Made by a program: the position numbers and the translations under genes. Positions 1 through 10,004 of a stretch of 64,000 bases of DNA are shown piece by piece. The first letter of the stretch is position 1. Each line of letters begins with the position of its first letter. This stretch comes from Gracilaria gracilis (taxonomy: Eukaryota > Rhodophyta > Florideophyceae > Gracilariales > Gracilariaceae): positions 62,001 to 126,000 of the forward strand of contig JARGSG010000037.1 of the NCBI GenBank assembly GCA_030374805.1, written 5' to 3'. The notes below the pieces were generated by a model that was not told the origin of the DNA, made no database searches, and saw only the letters and a program-made list of their open reading frames with translations.

Positions 1-2724
1 TTCCGCGCGCCGTTCGTCCGCCTCAATGCTCCTGCCGAGCAGTTCTTGCGCCGTTTCCTCTCGTTGGCTCTTCTGCTCCTCGCAAGCCCACGCCTGTAAC
101 AGCATTGCTCGGTCTGCACCTCGCCACTGCGCCTTGTCGATTCCACTCTGGAACACAACCCGCGCTTCATCCAGCCTTCCCCTGCGCGCCAGAAACACCC
201 CCCACGACTGATACGTCATCGCATGTCCGGGCGCCACGCTCAACGCCTTCTTCCAATACTTGAGCGCCTCACCGTCGTTCTTGTTATGTTCAGCTTCCAG
301 AATACCCAGCGTGTGCCACGCCGCAGCCTCATCACCCTTCACCCCAGACGCCTTCAACAGCAATTCCTTCGCGCGAGCAATGTTGCCATCATTCAGTTCC
401 AGGCAGCCCCACGCGTGCCACGCCGGCGCATGTTGCGGGTCCGACTGCACCGCGCGTTCAAACAACTCACGCCCTCGCGCAACGTTGCCCAGCTGCTTCC
501 CTTCCAGTAGCGCCCACGACGTCAGCAACGACGCATTTGCGCCGTCATTCTCATGTCCCAGTTTGAACAGCTGTCGAGCGTATTCATAGTTGCATCGCGA
601 ACACTCCAACAGCGCCCAGCTATGCCACGCCGACCCTATGCTCGGTTCGGCTGTAGTCGCTGCTCGGAACATTTCTCTCGCCTTTTCATGGTTGCCCCGA
701 CGGTGTTCCAACAACCCCCATGAGCCCCAAAGCGAGCCCGACCGAGGCGCGATGCGCACTCCGCGCGCGAAGATTTCAGCCGCCAAATCGGCGCGTCCGC
801 GCTGAAGCTCTTCGATGCGACCCCATGTCTGGAACAGATAAGGAGCCTTGATTCTCTCTCGTTCTGCCAGAATGGCTGCTTTCTCAAAGATCTCACTGGC
901 TTCTTGTAGATTGTCGCGTGACTTTTCAACAAGTCCCCAGCTGATCCATGCAGACATGTACCGCGGGTTTGCTTCGGTCGCTTGAATGAACAGTTCTCTG
1001 GCTTGTTCAATGTTGCCGGCTGTGCGCTCATCTTGGCCCCACCAGTGAAGCACTTTGGGCCTCGTGGCGTTGTCCACTTTCCGTAACGCCTTCTCATACA
1101 CATCCCTTGCCTGATCCATGCCATGCCGTTGGATCACGTGATTAGCGAGAAGTCTCCAGACTCCCTCCGCAGATGGGTTCACCTCGGTGGCGCGTTTAAG
1201 TAACGAAATCGAGTCGTCCAGACGCCCGTCCCTGGCAGCCAGCATGGCGCTTTCTTTGAGCGTGGTGGCGAGTGTAGTCGGCGTCAGTGTCATATCCTTG
1301 CTTTCTTCGTTGTCACTGTGAGAGGACTGGACACGACCGCTTCCAAAATCCTCTTCGCTAATGTCGTCAACCGAGCTATCATTTCGTGTGGTAGCAGAGA
1401 AAAGTGACAAGTCTCGTTTGGTTGCCATCTTTGCCACCGATTCGACCAAAGCCTCTGCCCGCCTGAGATTTCCCGCAAGCGCTTCTGTCCTGCCGTACGA
1501 CAGGATGAGACGAGGATCGTGAGGATCCAAAGCAAGTGCCTTCTTGAAGGCATCGCGCGCTTTCTCGTAATTGTGGTTTCGCGACTCTATCTCCGCAATC
1601 GCTCTCCACACGCCTGCGTCTGTGTCGCATACAGAGACTGCTTCCTGCAGGAGCGCTTTCGCATGGTCATAATGACCAGACTTGGTTTCCATGTGCGCCC
1701 AGGCATGCAAGGACTTGACGGTGCGGCGCTTGGTTCGACGCTTGCCATTCTTGACATCGGTTGCAGCTGCGGCTTCCAAATCGGCCGCGCGGCGGAAGAA
1801 GGCGCGGCCGGATTCGATATCGGCGGTTCCGAAGTCGATTCTACCAAGCTGGCGCAGCACCTGCACGTTGTTCTGATTGTGAATGGGAAACAGGATGGCA
1901 CGGGCTGCGCGTGGGCTCTTGCGCCTTTCCTCGATATGGGCGAGGGTGATTCGAAGTATGGCATCTTTCGGACAGTGCGAAATGGCCTCTGTGAGCAGAG
2001 GGACGATACGCGTGTTTGAGGCGCCGGTGCGGCGTTCAACGGCGATGAAGGAGCTCCAAACCCTCGGGTTGGTAGGGTCCTTTTGCAGCGCCATGCGCCA
2101 CTTGTGAATGGCGTGTTGCAGCTGGCCATGCTGCGTCTCCAGATAGGCCCAGGCGCGCCAGATGGGCGCGTAGTTGGGGAAGGTTTGCGAGGCGTGCGAG
2201 AGGGTTTGACGCGCGTCGTCGATGAGCTGTAGCTTGAGCTGAATGACTGAGAGAGAGACGGACAGCGCTGCGTACGGGTCGGTGTGCACGGCATCGGCGT
2301 AGATACGAAGGGCGAGATGGGAGTTTCCACGGCGATGCTCCATGGTTCCCCACGCTTCGTACAAACCACCCCTGCATCCCACCGGCACGCGACGCACGGC
2401 GGTGTGCAGCACGGCGACGGCGGCGTCGACGTTGGCGCGCTCCACGGCCAGATGCTTCGCCAACGCGTGCCACAGAAAGGGGTTGTGCGCATCTCGCGAA
2501 ATGCGCGCGCGCAAGGCGCGCTCAAACGAGGAGGCGTCCACGGTGGAGCGGAGGTTAGCCAGCGTGGCGTTGGCGCGACGAGACAGCGCCGGCCAGTTGA
2601 TGGAGGCGGACACAGAGGAACGGGCGGCAACCCTGGGCGACGGCGAACGCATGAGACGCGTGGACGGCATCGCTCGGCGGAGGGCGGCTCGGGCGGGCGG
2701 CGCGGAGACGAGGAAGGCGCACAT
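1..2724 (-). CDS. HAT/TPR-repeat protein, probable plastid RNA-maturation factor (partial, 3' end off the window)
   Basis: An open frame of 908 codons runs from ATG at 2724 through the left edge without a stop. After a basic, Ser/Ala/Arg-rich leader of about 45 residues (transit-peptide-like) the protein is almost entirely helical HAT/TPR units of 34-35 residues, each with W..W/A..E..G....A; examples are WHAWGCLELNDGNIARA and WISWGLVEKSRDNLQEA. An acidic Ser-rich insert (DDISEEDF...SHSDNEESKD) splits the array into an N-terminal and a longer C-terminal block. Family knowledge: HAT/TPR proteins such as HCF107 and Mbb1 bind and protect plastid mRNA ends. That this is such a factor is inferred from array length, leader and repeat type; a nuclear RNA-processing HAT protein (CstF77/Utp6 type) is the alternative. 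Upstream in-frame codons hit a stop just before the chosen region (2770-2772), which supports the start. The coding strand is GC-rich near the N-terminus. Confidence 0.85.
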   Translation of the reverse strand, partial: MCAFLVSAPPARAALRRAMPSTRLMRSPSPRVAARSSVSASINWPALSRRANATLANLRSTVDASSFERALRARISRDAHNPFLWHALAKHLAVERANVDAAVAVLHTAVRRVPVGCRGGLYEAWGTMEHRRGNSHLALRIYADAVHTDPYAALSVSLSVIQLKLQLIDDARQTLSHASQTFPNYAPIWRAWAYLETQHGQLQHAIHKWRMALQKDPTNPRVWSSFIAVERRTGASNTRIVPLLTEAISHCPKDAILRITLAHIEERRKSPRAARAILFPIHNQNNVQVLRQLGRIDFGTADIESGRAFFRRAADLEAAAATDVKNGKRRTKRRTVKSLHAWAHMETKSGHYDHAKALLQEAVSVCDTDAGVWRAIAEIESRNHNYEKARDAFKKALALDPHDPRLILSYGRTEALAGNLRRAEALVESVAKMATKRDLSLFSATTRNDSSVDDISEEDFGSGRVQSSHSDNEESKDMTLTPTTLATTLKESAMLAARDGRLDDSISLLKRATEVNPSAEGVWRLLANHVIQRHGMDQARDVYEKALRKVDNATRPKVLHWWGQDERTAGNIEQARELFIQATEANPRYMSAWISWGLVEKSRDNLQEASEIFEKAAILAERERIKAPYLFQTWGRIEELQRGRADLAAEIFARGVRIAPRSGSLWGSWGLLEHRRGNHEKAREMFRAATTAEPSIGSAWHSWALLECSRCNYEYARQLFKLGHENDGANASLLTSWALLEGKQLGNVARGRELFERAVQSDPQHAPAWHAWGCLELNDGNIARAKELLLKASGVKGDEAAAWHTLGILEAEHNKNDGEALKYWKKALSVAPGHAMTYQSWGVFLARRGRLDEARVVFQSGIDKAQWRGADRAMLLQAWACEEQKSQREETAQELLGRSIEADERRAE

Positions 2725-4126
2725 GACGAAAGAGTGCGCGGCAAGGCGCTTCGGCGGGCGCGGCGGCGATTAATAGCGGCGGTGGTGAGCGAGCACGTGT
2801 GCGTGCGTCGCACGCCCCGCCCGTGCTGCGCGAGCTGAAGGCGTCCGCATCTCCGTCGCGTGACACGCGCGCAGTTTGGCGCGCCGCACTGTAGCCACTG
2901 CAGTGCCGCTGCATAAAAAAGGAGGCGGTACAGTATCTATCCATAACATACCCCATGGCCGGAGCTCCATTGACACTCGCCGACACGTGGTGCCGCCCGT
3001 CTGGCTGTGCTGCGTTGAGCTGCTCGCAGCTACATCTACTACTGTACCAAGGGCGCCAAGCTTGCTGGTAGGTGGTAGTACTGAAACTTGTTAAGACACT
3101 CCACTACGCTACGCCATTGTCATTGTCTTTCTCACGCTTCGTATGATTCATTCATCGCGTCTACAAACTCGGCAACTTGCAAATCAACTTTGAATTGCTC
3201 CTCATACAATTCGATGCGCCTTGGGCCGTCATACATTAATTCACCTTTGCTTGTGCTGCGCCCCCGTCCTTTTAAGCCACTTCTTTCCATGCTGCCTCTT
3301 TCGAAACGAGACGTGTACTCTGACTCGCTCCGACTGGTAGCTCACATTAAGCTAATCGTATTGAACGGTCTCGGTTAATTCACGCTAACATCACTTTCTT
3401 GTGTCATTCATGTTGCACAACAGATTCATGCCCACGTACCCCGCCACCGTCATCATGACGTTTGTGCCGCCGGCTGCACCGAACAACGTAGAGAGCTCAC
3501 CGATCACCGAGTAGAGCTATGCCACACCGTATCACTCACCCTGTTCCATCTACGTCGCTCATCGTCAAAAGACGTACAACCATGGCTCCAATTCAGCCCA
3601 CACTGCCAGCCAACAGCTCTCGCAGCACCCACCTCAATTCGGCAACAGCAGCGCCGTAATTTCCGCCCCTCCACTCGCCACCGCTCCGATTCATCATCAT
3701 GCAGCCGTCTCGGAGATATTATCAGAGCCATTCCAACGTTGTCATACTCGTCATATTATACAGCATATCATTCATATCGTGCTAGATACACGTAAACGAT
3801 TGTTTACCAGTAGATAACGCTCTTCATTTCTAATAATGATATTGCCACTTTACGATATGGCCCAATTGAAACTTGTCACGACAGGCCGCCAACTGAGTGG
3901 TAGCCTTAGATATGTGCCGGCCGCATCTTTTGAGAGCCTTGGCCCAACGCTCTCAAAACATACAAGCGCCCTTGCTGACTTGGCAAGGGTAAGGGGCGCG
4001 ACCACTGTGGTTCACCCTAAGGCACTCTGACGGACAACCACTGTAAAAGCTCGATGCAACAACAACCATCACCACTCATTAATGCATGTGGCCAGCTGTG
4101 TCTACGAACATACTACAGCTGCATCA
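2725..4126. other. intergenic, no gene recognised
   Basis: About 1.4 kb between the start of the HAT/TPR gene and the 3' end of the HAD gene. Short ORFs of 60-96 codons exist on both strands but none shows a motif or family resemblance. The first ~200 bases upstream of the HAT/TPR start presumably hold its promoter; I see no convincing TATA box. Confidence 0.6.
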
Positions 4127-5086
4127 TCACGCTTTGCTGCTAGCGCTCAGCGCTTCACTTCGCAACGATATAATCTTTTCCAACGCTTCTTCTGTCCCCA
4201 AGAACCCCATTCGTTTCGATAAGCTCCATTCTGGATGTTCCTTCAGAGCGGAAAGAACACTTTCGTGCGTCACACCCGGCAGAAATCCTTTCCCAACCAG
4301 AGCTCCTAATTCCAGATCGTTATCGTCGTCAAAAACAGCCACAGAATCCTCTCGATCAATACCGCGAATGTCCAAAATATGTTTGGCCGCGTTTGCTTTG
4401 CCAGATGCAGCCGGATACAAGTCGGCTTTGCCCAGGTTGTACGAACTTGCCAACCCGAGTGAAGCACTTTTCTCTTTCACAATCGCTGCGAATTGCGCGG
4501 CTGTCTTCCCCTCGCTCTTCGCTACATCCACCCTGAAGTTGGTGGTGTAATTTCGAGCATCCGTGGTCCATCCCTGTTCAACCAGCTCATCATAAAGCTT
4601 CCATAAGGTCCCATCCCTTTCATTCGGCGGTGGCATGTCCGGCACAAAACTGACGCGGTCTGGAATTTCACCGACTTGGCCCTTGAACTGGTCGCTCCAT
4701 GAAGGGTCTAGTTTACCGCCAACAACCTTTCTGCCGCCGTTTTCGTAAAACTCGTAATCGGCAGGCGGAAGACTCAGACGTCTTGAAGCGTAGGTAGAGG
4801 ATCTTGCACCGGTGATGATAACAAAAATGACGCCCATCTCTCGAAGACGCGCTACAAGTTGATTTGTTCTGAGAGAGAGATAGGCCTTTCCGCCCGTCAT
4901 CGAAGATAGTACGACACATTTTCTAGTTTCGTTGGTCTCGTTGTAGCGTATGGTTGCATATTCTGGAGAGTCGGCAGTGGCGGGGGTTTCCTCTATGATC
5001 TGAGCGTAGTGTAAGAACTCTTTGGGGTAATGTACAAGGGTGCCGTCCAGATCTGAGAAGAGCACGCTGACCTTGTTAGCAGACAT
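4127..5086 (-). CDS. HAD-superfamily phosphatase (Cof/sucrose-phosphatase-like type IIB)
   Basis: 319 residues from ATG at 5086. HAD motif I is DLDGT at residues 12-16, with the nucleophile and acid/base aspartates. Motif II is VIITGARSS, a Lys in GKANAAKHIL serves as motif III, and motif IV is FDDDNDLELG. A cap domain lies between motifs II and III, as in the Cof/SPP/mannosyl-phosphoglycerate phosphatase group, so a sugar-phosphate substrate is likely but not identified. An in-frame ATG at 5335 would add 83 residues that resemble a targeting peptide, but that stretch contains a 14-bp tandem repeat whose unit is not a multiple of three, so I prefer 5086. An organellar isoform from the upstream start cannot be excluded. 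No adjacent gene suggests a pathway. Confidence 0.8.
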   Translation of the reverse strand: MSANKVSVLFSDLDGTLVHYPKEFLHYAQIIEETPATADSPEYATIRYNETNETRKCVVLSSMTGGKAYLSLRTNQLVARLREMGVIFVIITGARSSTYASRRLSLPPADYEFYENGGRKVVGGKLDPSWSDQFKGQVGEIPDRVSFVPDMPPPNERDGTLWKLYDELVEQGWTTDARNYTTNFRVDVAKSEGKTAAQFAAIVKEKSASLGLASSYNLGKADLYPAASGKANAAKHILDIRGIDREDSVAVFDDDNDLELGALVGKGFLPGVTHESVLSALKEHPEWSLSKRMGFLGTEEALEKIISLRSEALSASSKA

Positions 5087-5263
5087 TTTGAAGGTTGCTG
5101 TTACAGACTCGAAAGTAAGCGTGGGCGTGGATGAAAGGGTGAGTGCGGTTAATGCGTTCTTGTTTGGTGGTATCCTTCGTACGTAATTGCGCGGAGGGCT
5201 TGGCACTGATTGCTTATAAGCCGTTTCGGGCTCGGGGAGGTTGAAGACGCTGCGGGTGCGGAC

Positions 5264-5314
5264 GGAGTATTGAGGTTGGAGTATTGAGGTTGGAGTATTG
5301 AAGTTGGAGTATTG
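5264..5314. repeat. 14-bp tandem repeat, about 3.6 copies
   Basis: The unit GGAGTATTGAGGTT is repeated head to tail, with one base change in the third copy. It lies upstream of the preferred HAD start and inside the optional N-terminal extension. Confidence 0.9.
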
Positions 5315-5953
5315 GCGTAGAAACCGGGCGGGCATTAAGTTGTGGCTTCAAACAAGCGAGGCGCAACACAGGTGACGCAGACAACATTTTCTACGGTATG
5401 CGCCAACCAGAAGTGGTGTTGCAAGTCGGGAGCAATTTGCAGCACACATTTGTGGCGCATTTGCAAAACGTCAGCTCATTGCGATTCGGCAGCCAATCGA
5501 ATCGTTCACAAAAAAGGCCAACTGCTGCTCCGTGACGTGATGTTCACGTTGGAGTTCGCACCGGAAAGCGCTGCCGTTTGCGCCACATGCGCCATCGCAC
5601 CGTTAAAGCGGCTCCAGCGCGTCGCGACTTGTCTTGAACAGTCGCCGTCGCGGCAGCTGCGTAGTTAGAAGTTCCAACTTGGAACCAAACCACAGAGTCC
5701 ACATCTCCTAACTACTCACTATAGCAGCGGGACATCATGTCCTAGCTACTCACTAGCAGCGGGACATCTCCACTACAGTGCCGGGCAACGTACACCCACC
5801 CCGGCAAGAACCAAGTCAACCACACCCACCGCTCGCTCACATACAGGCACAGCTCACAGGGGCTACGTCCAAAGGTAGATACCGACGCTAGTCACGCAGA
5901 ACAGCTGTGCGCACGCGTCGTGCTCAACTCCATACGTGCTGTTCTCGTGTCGA

Positions 5954-6118
5954 ATATCCCCGACCGCACCGATGTGTCCATTGTCTCCGGAACGTCCGTT
6001 CCCGAAAGAGACTGCGGCTCAAACTTGCTGCTGCGCTCATCGCACAGACATAACGACGTATCGGCGCTCTAACTTGGTCATAGAGCACACATCCGAGAGC
6101 TGCAACCTCTCAATTTCG
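5954..6118 (+). repeat. direct repeat, copy A (pair with 6517-6663)
   Basis: Starts ATATCCCCGACCGCACCGA and ends at CTCTCAATTTCG. It matches 6517-6663 almost base for base, apart from about 18 extra bases in the middle of this copy and scattered substitutions. The copies lie 563 bp apart in the same orientation, upstream of the repeat membrane protein gene. Confidence 0.9.
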
Positions 6119-6516
6119 AGCAGTGGTGGTGGCACGGCCATGTGCGGCTTGTGAAGAGCTTCCAGGCGGGCTCGAGAATAACTGAAACGAGAAGCTCAAG
6201 CACGATGAGCTTGGGAGCTTGGGCAGGTAAAGATGATGGGCAGCTTGACCGCAATCATTGCAGCTGCTATAGCACACACGTTGTTCCACGTGGCACGCGC
6301 CTCTCTCTCTTTCATATATGAAACGCGTAGATATGAGAATTATCTACTCGCACGCGAATTACTCGTACGCGGCAGTCTTTCCATCCTCCCAGTGTGCCGT
6401 ATCTTAGCCAATCAATGGCCGTATATAGGGTTCTCTTGCAGTGCCTGTGCACTGTAAGCCACGAGCGTGTTCTACATGGCACATGATCATTCACGCTTGT
6501 TTAGACCGCGCCAGCC

Positions 6517-6663
6517 ATATCCCCGACCGCACCGACGTGTCCAATGCCTCCGGAACGTCCGTTCCCAAAAGAGACTGCGGCTCATCGCACAGACATAACG
6601 ACATATCGGCGCTCTAACTTGGTCATAGAGCACACATCCGAGAGCTGCAACCTCTCCATTTCG
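6517..6663 (+). repeat. direct repeat, copy B (pair with 5954-6118)
   Basis: Shorter partner of the upstream block, ending about 200 bp before the ATG at 6862. It may carry promoter or 5' UTR sequence of that gene, with copy A an upstream duplicate; that role is inference from position only. Confidence 0.9.
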
Positions 6664-6861
6664 CTTCTGGCTACGCTAGTACAGGGCGCCCGCCTTCGTT
6701 GTGTCAACGGTTCGGCATACATTCAGTCTACCTTCGAATCATACCCCAAGGGAAGATACGGTTGTCGGCAATCATCATTCTGTGCTCACCGCTGTTGAGT
6801 TCAGCAACAATACGGCTCTCTGGTCAACTCACCTTCTCCATATTGCTCTCGCTAACTAACA

Positions 6862-9249
6862 ATGTCGCTCGGAACTCATGTCACTCTCGCAGTTTTGGCT
6901 TTCTGTGTTATCGTCGGAGAACCATCGCATGCTGGTGAACACACACCAACGCATACCGTTGGTTTGCAAAACGCCGAACAAACTTCACAAGCCGTGTCTC
7001 CGTCTCTAATAGTCCCTTTCCTTGTCGGCCTCGTTGTACCTTGTGTGTTAAAATTGCTTCTCGATTATCTCGCTCAGTTTTCCGAGGTTCGCCCCGTTAA
7101 TACGGCCCTTCTCTACGCCCAAATTGCTGTCTACATCGTGGCCCATTATATTTCGTTATTCATTGGCGTGGGCACCTTGCTTTTCGCGGCGGTGGAGCGA
7201 CCCCAAAATTTTGCCGATCTCGCCTGTGGCGCAATTGGATGTTTGGCTTCGATGTACTCCTTTGACTTTACGCTCACGGCTGCGTCCAAATTTCGCAAGA
7301 TCTGGTGCTGCAAACAGTTTGTTAGCCTTCCCCCGCGAACACGCCGTCTGCTACCCAACACACTTAAGAAACTCATCCACATTGCAAGTGGCTCCGACAG
7401 CTGCACCGAACTGCCCTTCTCACAATTCCTACAGCTGGTAGTGTTCTCCTTACAACTTGCCGATGAGCAACTATTGCACAACATACTCGATGCAAGCTGT
7501 TCGGGTCCCACGGCGCGCAGACTCGCTCATCTGGTGAAACGACTCCCCTCATTTCGACGTGCTCTCCAAACCAAGAATCGTTTCGTATTCGATGCGTTTG
7601 CACTTCCTGCACGTGAAGCCACGAGACCCGATTCTCCAAATAGTGTTTCTTTCTCGGAGCGCGTGGATTTGGCCACGTACTTTTTGAAGCTTCAAGATAA
7701 GGAGCTTTTGGACACTCTTTTCCATCCCAGCATTGGAAGCACATCGACTTGTGCAGCCAAGCTTCGCCAACTTTACGATCGTGTTGTGGATCCGAACAAT
7801 TTTTCCGATGTAGGGCGGGGCTACTTGCTACCCGACACACTTAACAAACTCATTCACGTTGCAAATCGCTCCGACAGCTGCACCGAACTGCCCTTCTCAC
7901 AATTCTTACAGCTGGTAGAGTTCTCCTTACAACTTGCCGATGAGCAAATATTGCACAACATACTCGATGCAAGCTGTTCGGGTCCCACGGCGCGCAGACT
8001 CGCTCATCTGGTGAAACGACTCCCCTCATTTCGACGTGCTCTCCAAACCAAGAATCGTTTCGTATTCGATGCGTTTGCACTTCCTGCACGTGAAGCCACG
8101 AGACCCGATTCTCCAAATAGTGTTTCTTTCTCGGAGCGCGTGGATTTGGCCACGTACTTTTTGAAGCTTCAAGATAAGGAGCTTTTGGACACTCTTTTCC
8201 ATCCCAGCATTGGAAGCACATCGACTTGTGCAGCCAAGCTTCGCCAACTTTACGATCGTGTTGTGGATCCGAACGGTTTTTCCGATGTAGGGCGGGGCTA
8301 CTTGCTACCCGACACACTTAACAAACTCATTCACGTTGCAAATCGCTCCGACAGCTGCACCGAACTGCCCTTCTCACAATTCTTACAGCTGGTAGAGTTC
8401 TGCTTACAACTTGCCGATGAGCAAATATTGCACAACATACTCGATGCAAGCTGTTCGGGTCCCACGGCGCGTAGACTCGCTCATCTGGCGAAACGACTCC
8501 CCTCATTTCGACGTGCTCTCCAAACCAAGAATCGTTTCGTATTCGATGCGTTTGCACTTCCTGCACGTGAAGCCACGAGACCCGATTCTCCAAATAGTGT
8601 TTCTTTCTCGGAGCGCGTGGATTTGGCCACGTACTTTTTGAAGCTTCAAGATACGGAGCTTTTGGACACTCTTTTCCATCCCAGCATTGGAAGCACATCG
8701 ACTTGTGCAGCCAAGCTTCGCCAACTTTACGATCGTGTTGTGGATCCGAACAATTTTTCCGATAAAGGGCGGGGCTACTTGCCCGTCGCGCTCAAAGATC
8801 TACTACTGAGTATGTCTGCTGAGAACCATTCAACAACCCTTGCGTTTGCAGTGCAGGTGGAATTGATCATGTTGTATCTCAAACTAGTTGGCAAGAAATT
8901 GTCTGATAATCAGGTATGTATGGAGCTGGGATGTGTGGAAGATCAAGAGCGGGAAATGAGAGTTTGTGATGGAGAAGAGGGCCCTTGGATCCGTTACTGG
9001 GTTCAACGTTTCGACGGTACTCTAAAAGCGACTGGTCGATTTGGACCTTCACCGGTTGACATAATGAAGTTAGCGGAAGAACCGCCACGTTTTCTTCTGC
9101 CTGCCAGTCTAGAACAGGACATCATCCGTCTTGTGTTGCTTCTGTACGCGCGCATCGCAAGTGCTGGATCTTCTGACGGAGATTCATCGCACATGAACGT
9201 TTACCATCAAATCATGCAACAGGAGGGTGAACAGGTTTTTGCATATTAA
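6862..9249 (+). CDS. membrane protein with three near-identical 159-residue repeats, family unrecognised
   Basis: 795 residues. Residues 1-24 look like a cleavable signal peptide ending SHA-GEH. Hydrophobic segments follow at about 48-70, 83-110 and 117-140. From residue 163 there are three tandem repeats of 159 residues (163-321, 322-480, 481-639), then a diverged partial fourth (from 640, GRGYLPVALKDLLLSM...) that ends near residue 685, and a unique C-terminal tail with a WIRYWVQRFDG motif. Each repeat carries TELPFSQFLQLV, LADEQ.LHNILDASCSG, SFRRALQTKNRFVFDAF and HPSIGSTSTCAAKLRQLYDR; it is predicted helical, with conserved Cys. The repeats are nearly identical at third codon positions too, so the amplification is recent or kept uniform by conversion. 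I do not recognise the family. A membrane-anchored scaffold or surface protein is a guess. Confidence 0.8.
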   Translation: MSLGTHVTLAVLAFCVIVGEPSHAGEHTPTHTVGLQNAEQTSQAVSPSLIVPFLVGLVVPCVLKLLLDYLAQFSEVRPVNTALLYAQIAVYIVAHYISLFIGVGTLLFAAVERPQNFADLACGAIGCLASMYSFDFTLTAASKFRKIWCCKQFVSLPPRTRRLLPNTLKKLIHIASGSDSCTELPFSQFLQLVVFSLQLADEQLLHNILDASCSGPTARRLAHLVKRLPSFRRALQTKNRFVFDAFALPAREATRPDSPNSVSFSERVDLATYFLKLQDKELLDTLFHPSIGSTSTCAAKLRQLYDRVVDPNNFSDVGRGYLLPDTLNKLIHVANRSDSCTELPFSQFLQLVEFSLQLADEQILHNILDASCSGPTARRLAHLVKRLPSFRRALQTKNRFVFDAFALPAREATRPDSPNSVSFSERVDLATYFLKLQDKELLDTLFHPSIGSTSTCAAKLRQLYDRVVDPNGFSDVGRGYLLPDTLNKLIHVANRSDSCTELPFSQFLQLVEFCLQLADEQILHNILDASCSGPTARRLAHLAKRLPSFRRALQTKNRFVFDAFALPAREATRPDSPNSVSFSERVDLATYFLKLQDTELLDTLFHPSIGSTSTCAAKLRQLYDRVVDPNNFSDKGRGYLPVALKDLLLSMSAENHSTTLAFAVQVELIMLYLKLVGKKLSDNQVCMELGCVEDQEREMRVCDGEEGPWIRYWVQRFDGTLKATGRFGPSPVDIMKLAEEPPRFLLPASLEQDIIRLVLLLYARIASAGSSDGDSSHMNVYHQIMQQEGEQVFAY
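7348..8778 (+). repeat. three tandem 477-bp coding repeats
   Basis: Units are 7348-7824, 7825-8301 and 8302-8778, offset by exactly 477 bp (159 codons) with no indels and few base changes. A diverged partial fourth unit starts at 8779. Confidence 0.95.
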
Positions 9250-10004
9250 TATGTTATTGTTTACGTGAACAGTCAGGTGCTGCCCCTGACTTGACTTTGT
9301 TGCTGGAGGAGCTTAAAGAAAGGCACACTGGCGGTGATTGTATGTATGTAGTATATGTTTGAATGTACAGGTACAGGTTCATGATGTACATAGGTTGTGT
9401 AAGAAAGAACGTTGACTGCACTCGTCATGGGTTGAATTTCACTTCATTTCTTTCTAACTGAAAACGAGGGCCTTCAACCAAAATCTCAGGCCCTGGTCGA
9501 CATAATATGTCATATTATATCAATCCCTAGTGATACAACCACAGGCACACAAATGAATCATGAAGGTGGGGCCCCAGGGATGGAACCTGCACTATATGTC
9601 ATATAAGTGTTTATGATTGCTACTGATTGCAATGGCCCGAGCTACTCTGTACCGTTGTACACGTAGCTAGGAGATACAGAAGTTGCATTACTCTGAAAAA
9701 TCAATCCAACTCAATCCAACTCAATCCACGTATGCCACGCGGTGCACGCCGAGGCCGGCCAATGATGCACAAAAGAAGAATCATTCGCTTGGATGAAGCC
9801 TCCATTGACAGTGTTGAGGTTCGTTGATCTCTCCGAGCGCAAACAGCAACTCCTGATTCACCCTGTACCAACGGTACCACGGTAGATACCAACGGGAAAC
9901 GCTAAGAGGGCCAGCCCTCTTACCCCCCACGCCACCTCGGCGTTCGATGCCCCAAGCGCCGTTTACCTGCCGCCTTAACCGCTCCTTATCATAGCATAAA
10001 TGTC
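9250..10004. other. intergenic, no gene recognised
   Basis: About 750 bp. It holds two exact copies of ATATGTCATAT (9505-9515 and 9594-9604) flanking ~78 bp, and a short CAATCCAACT tandem near 9703-9727. No coding signal. Confidence 0.6.

Larger units (their letters stand above)
5087..6861. other. intergenic with a duplicated upstream block
   Basis: About 1.8 kb between divergently transcribed genes (HAD on minus, repeat membrane protein on plus). No ORF is convincing. It contains the 14-bp tandem repeat and two copies of a ~150-165 bp block (5954-6118 and 6517-6663), listed separately. Confidence 0.6.

Noticed and set aside
1587-2813. 408-codon frame inside the HAT/TPR gene, same strand
   Set aside because: It is a Pro/Arg/Ser-rich off-frame reading. 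The frame with repeated TPR/HAT units runs through the same region without a stop.
5087-5335. N-terminal extension of the HAD protein
   Set aside because: It contains a 14-bp tandem repeat out of register with codons and lacks homology; kept only as a possible alternative start.
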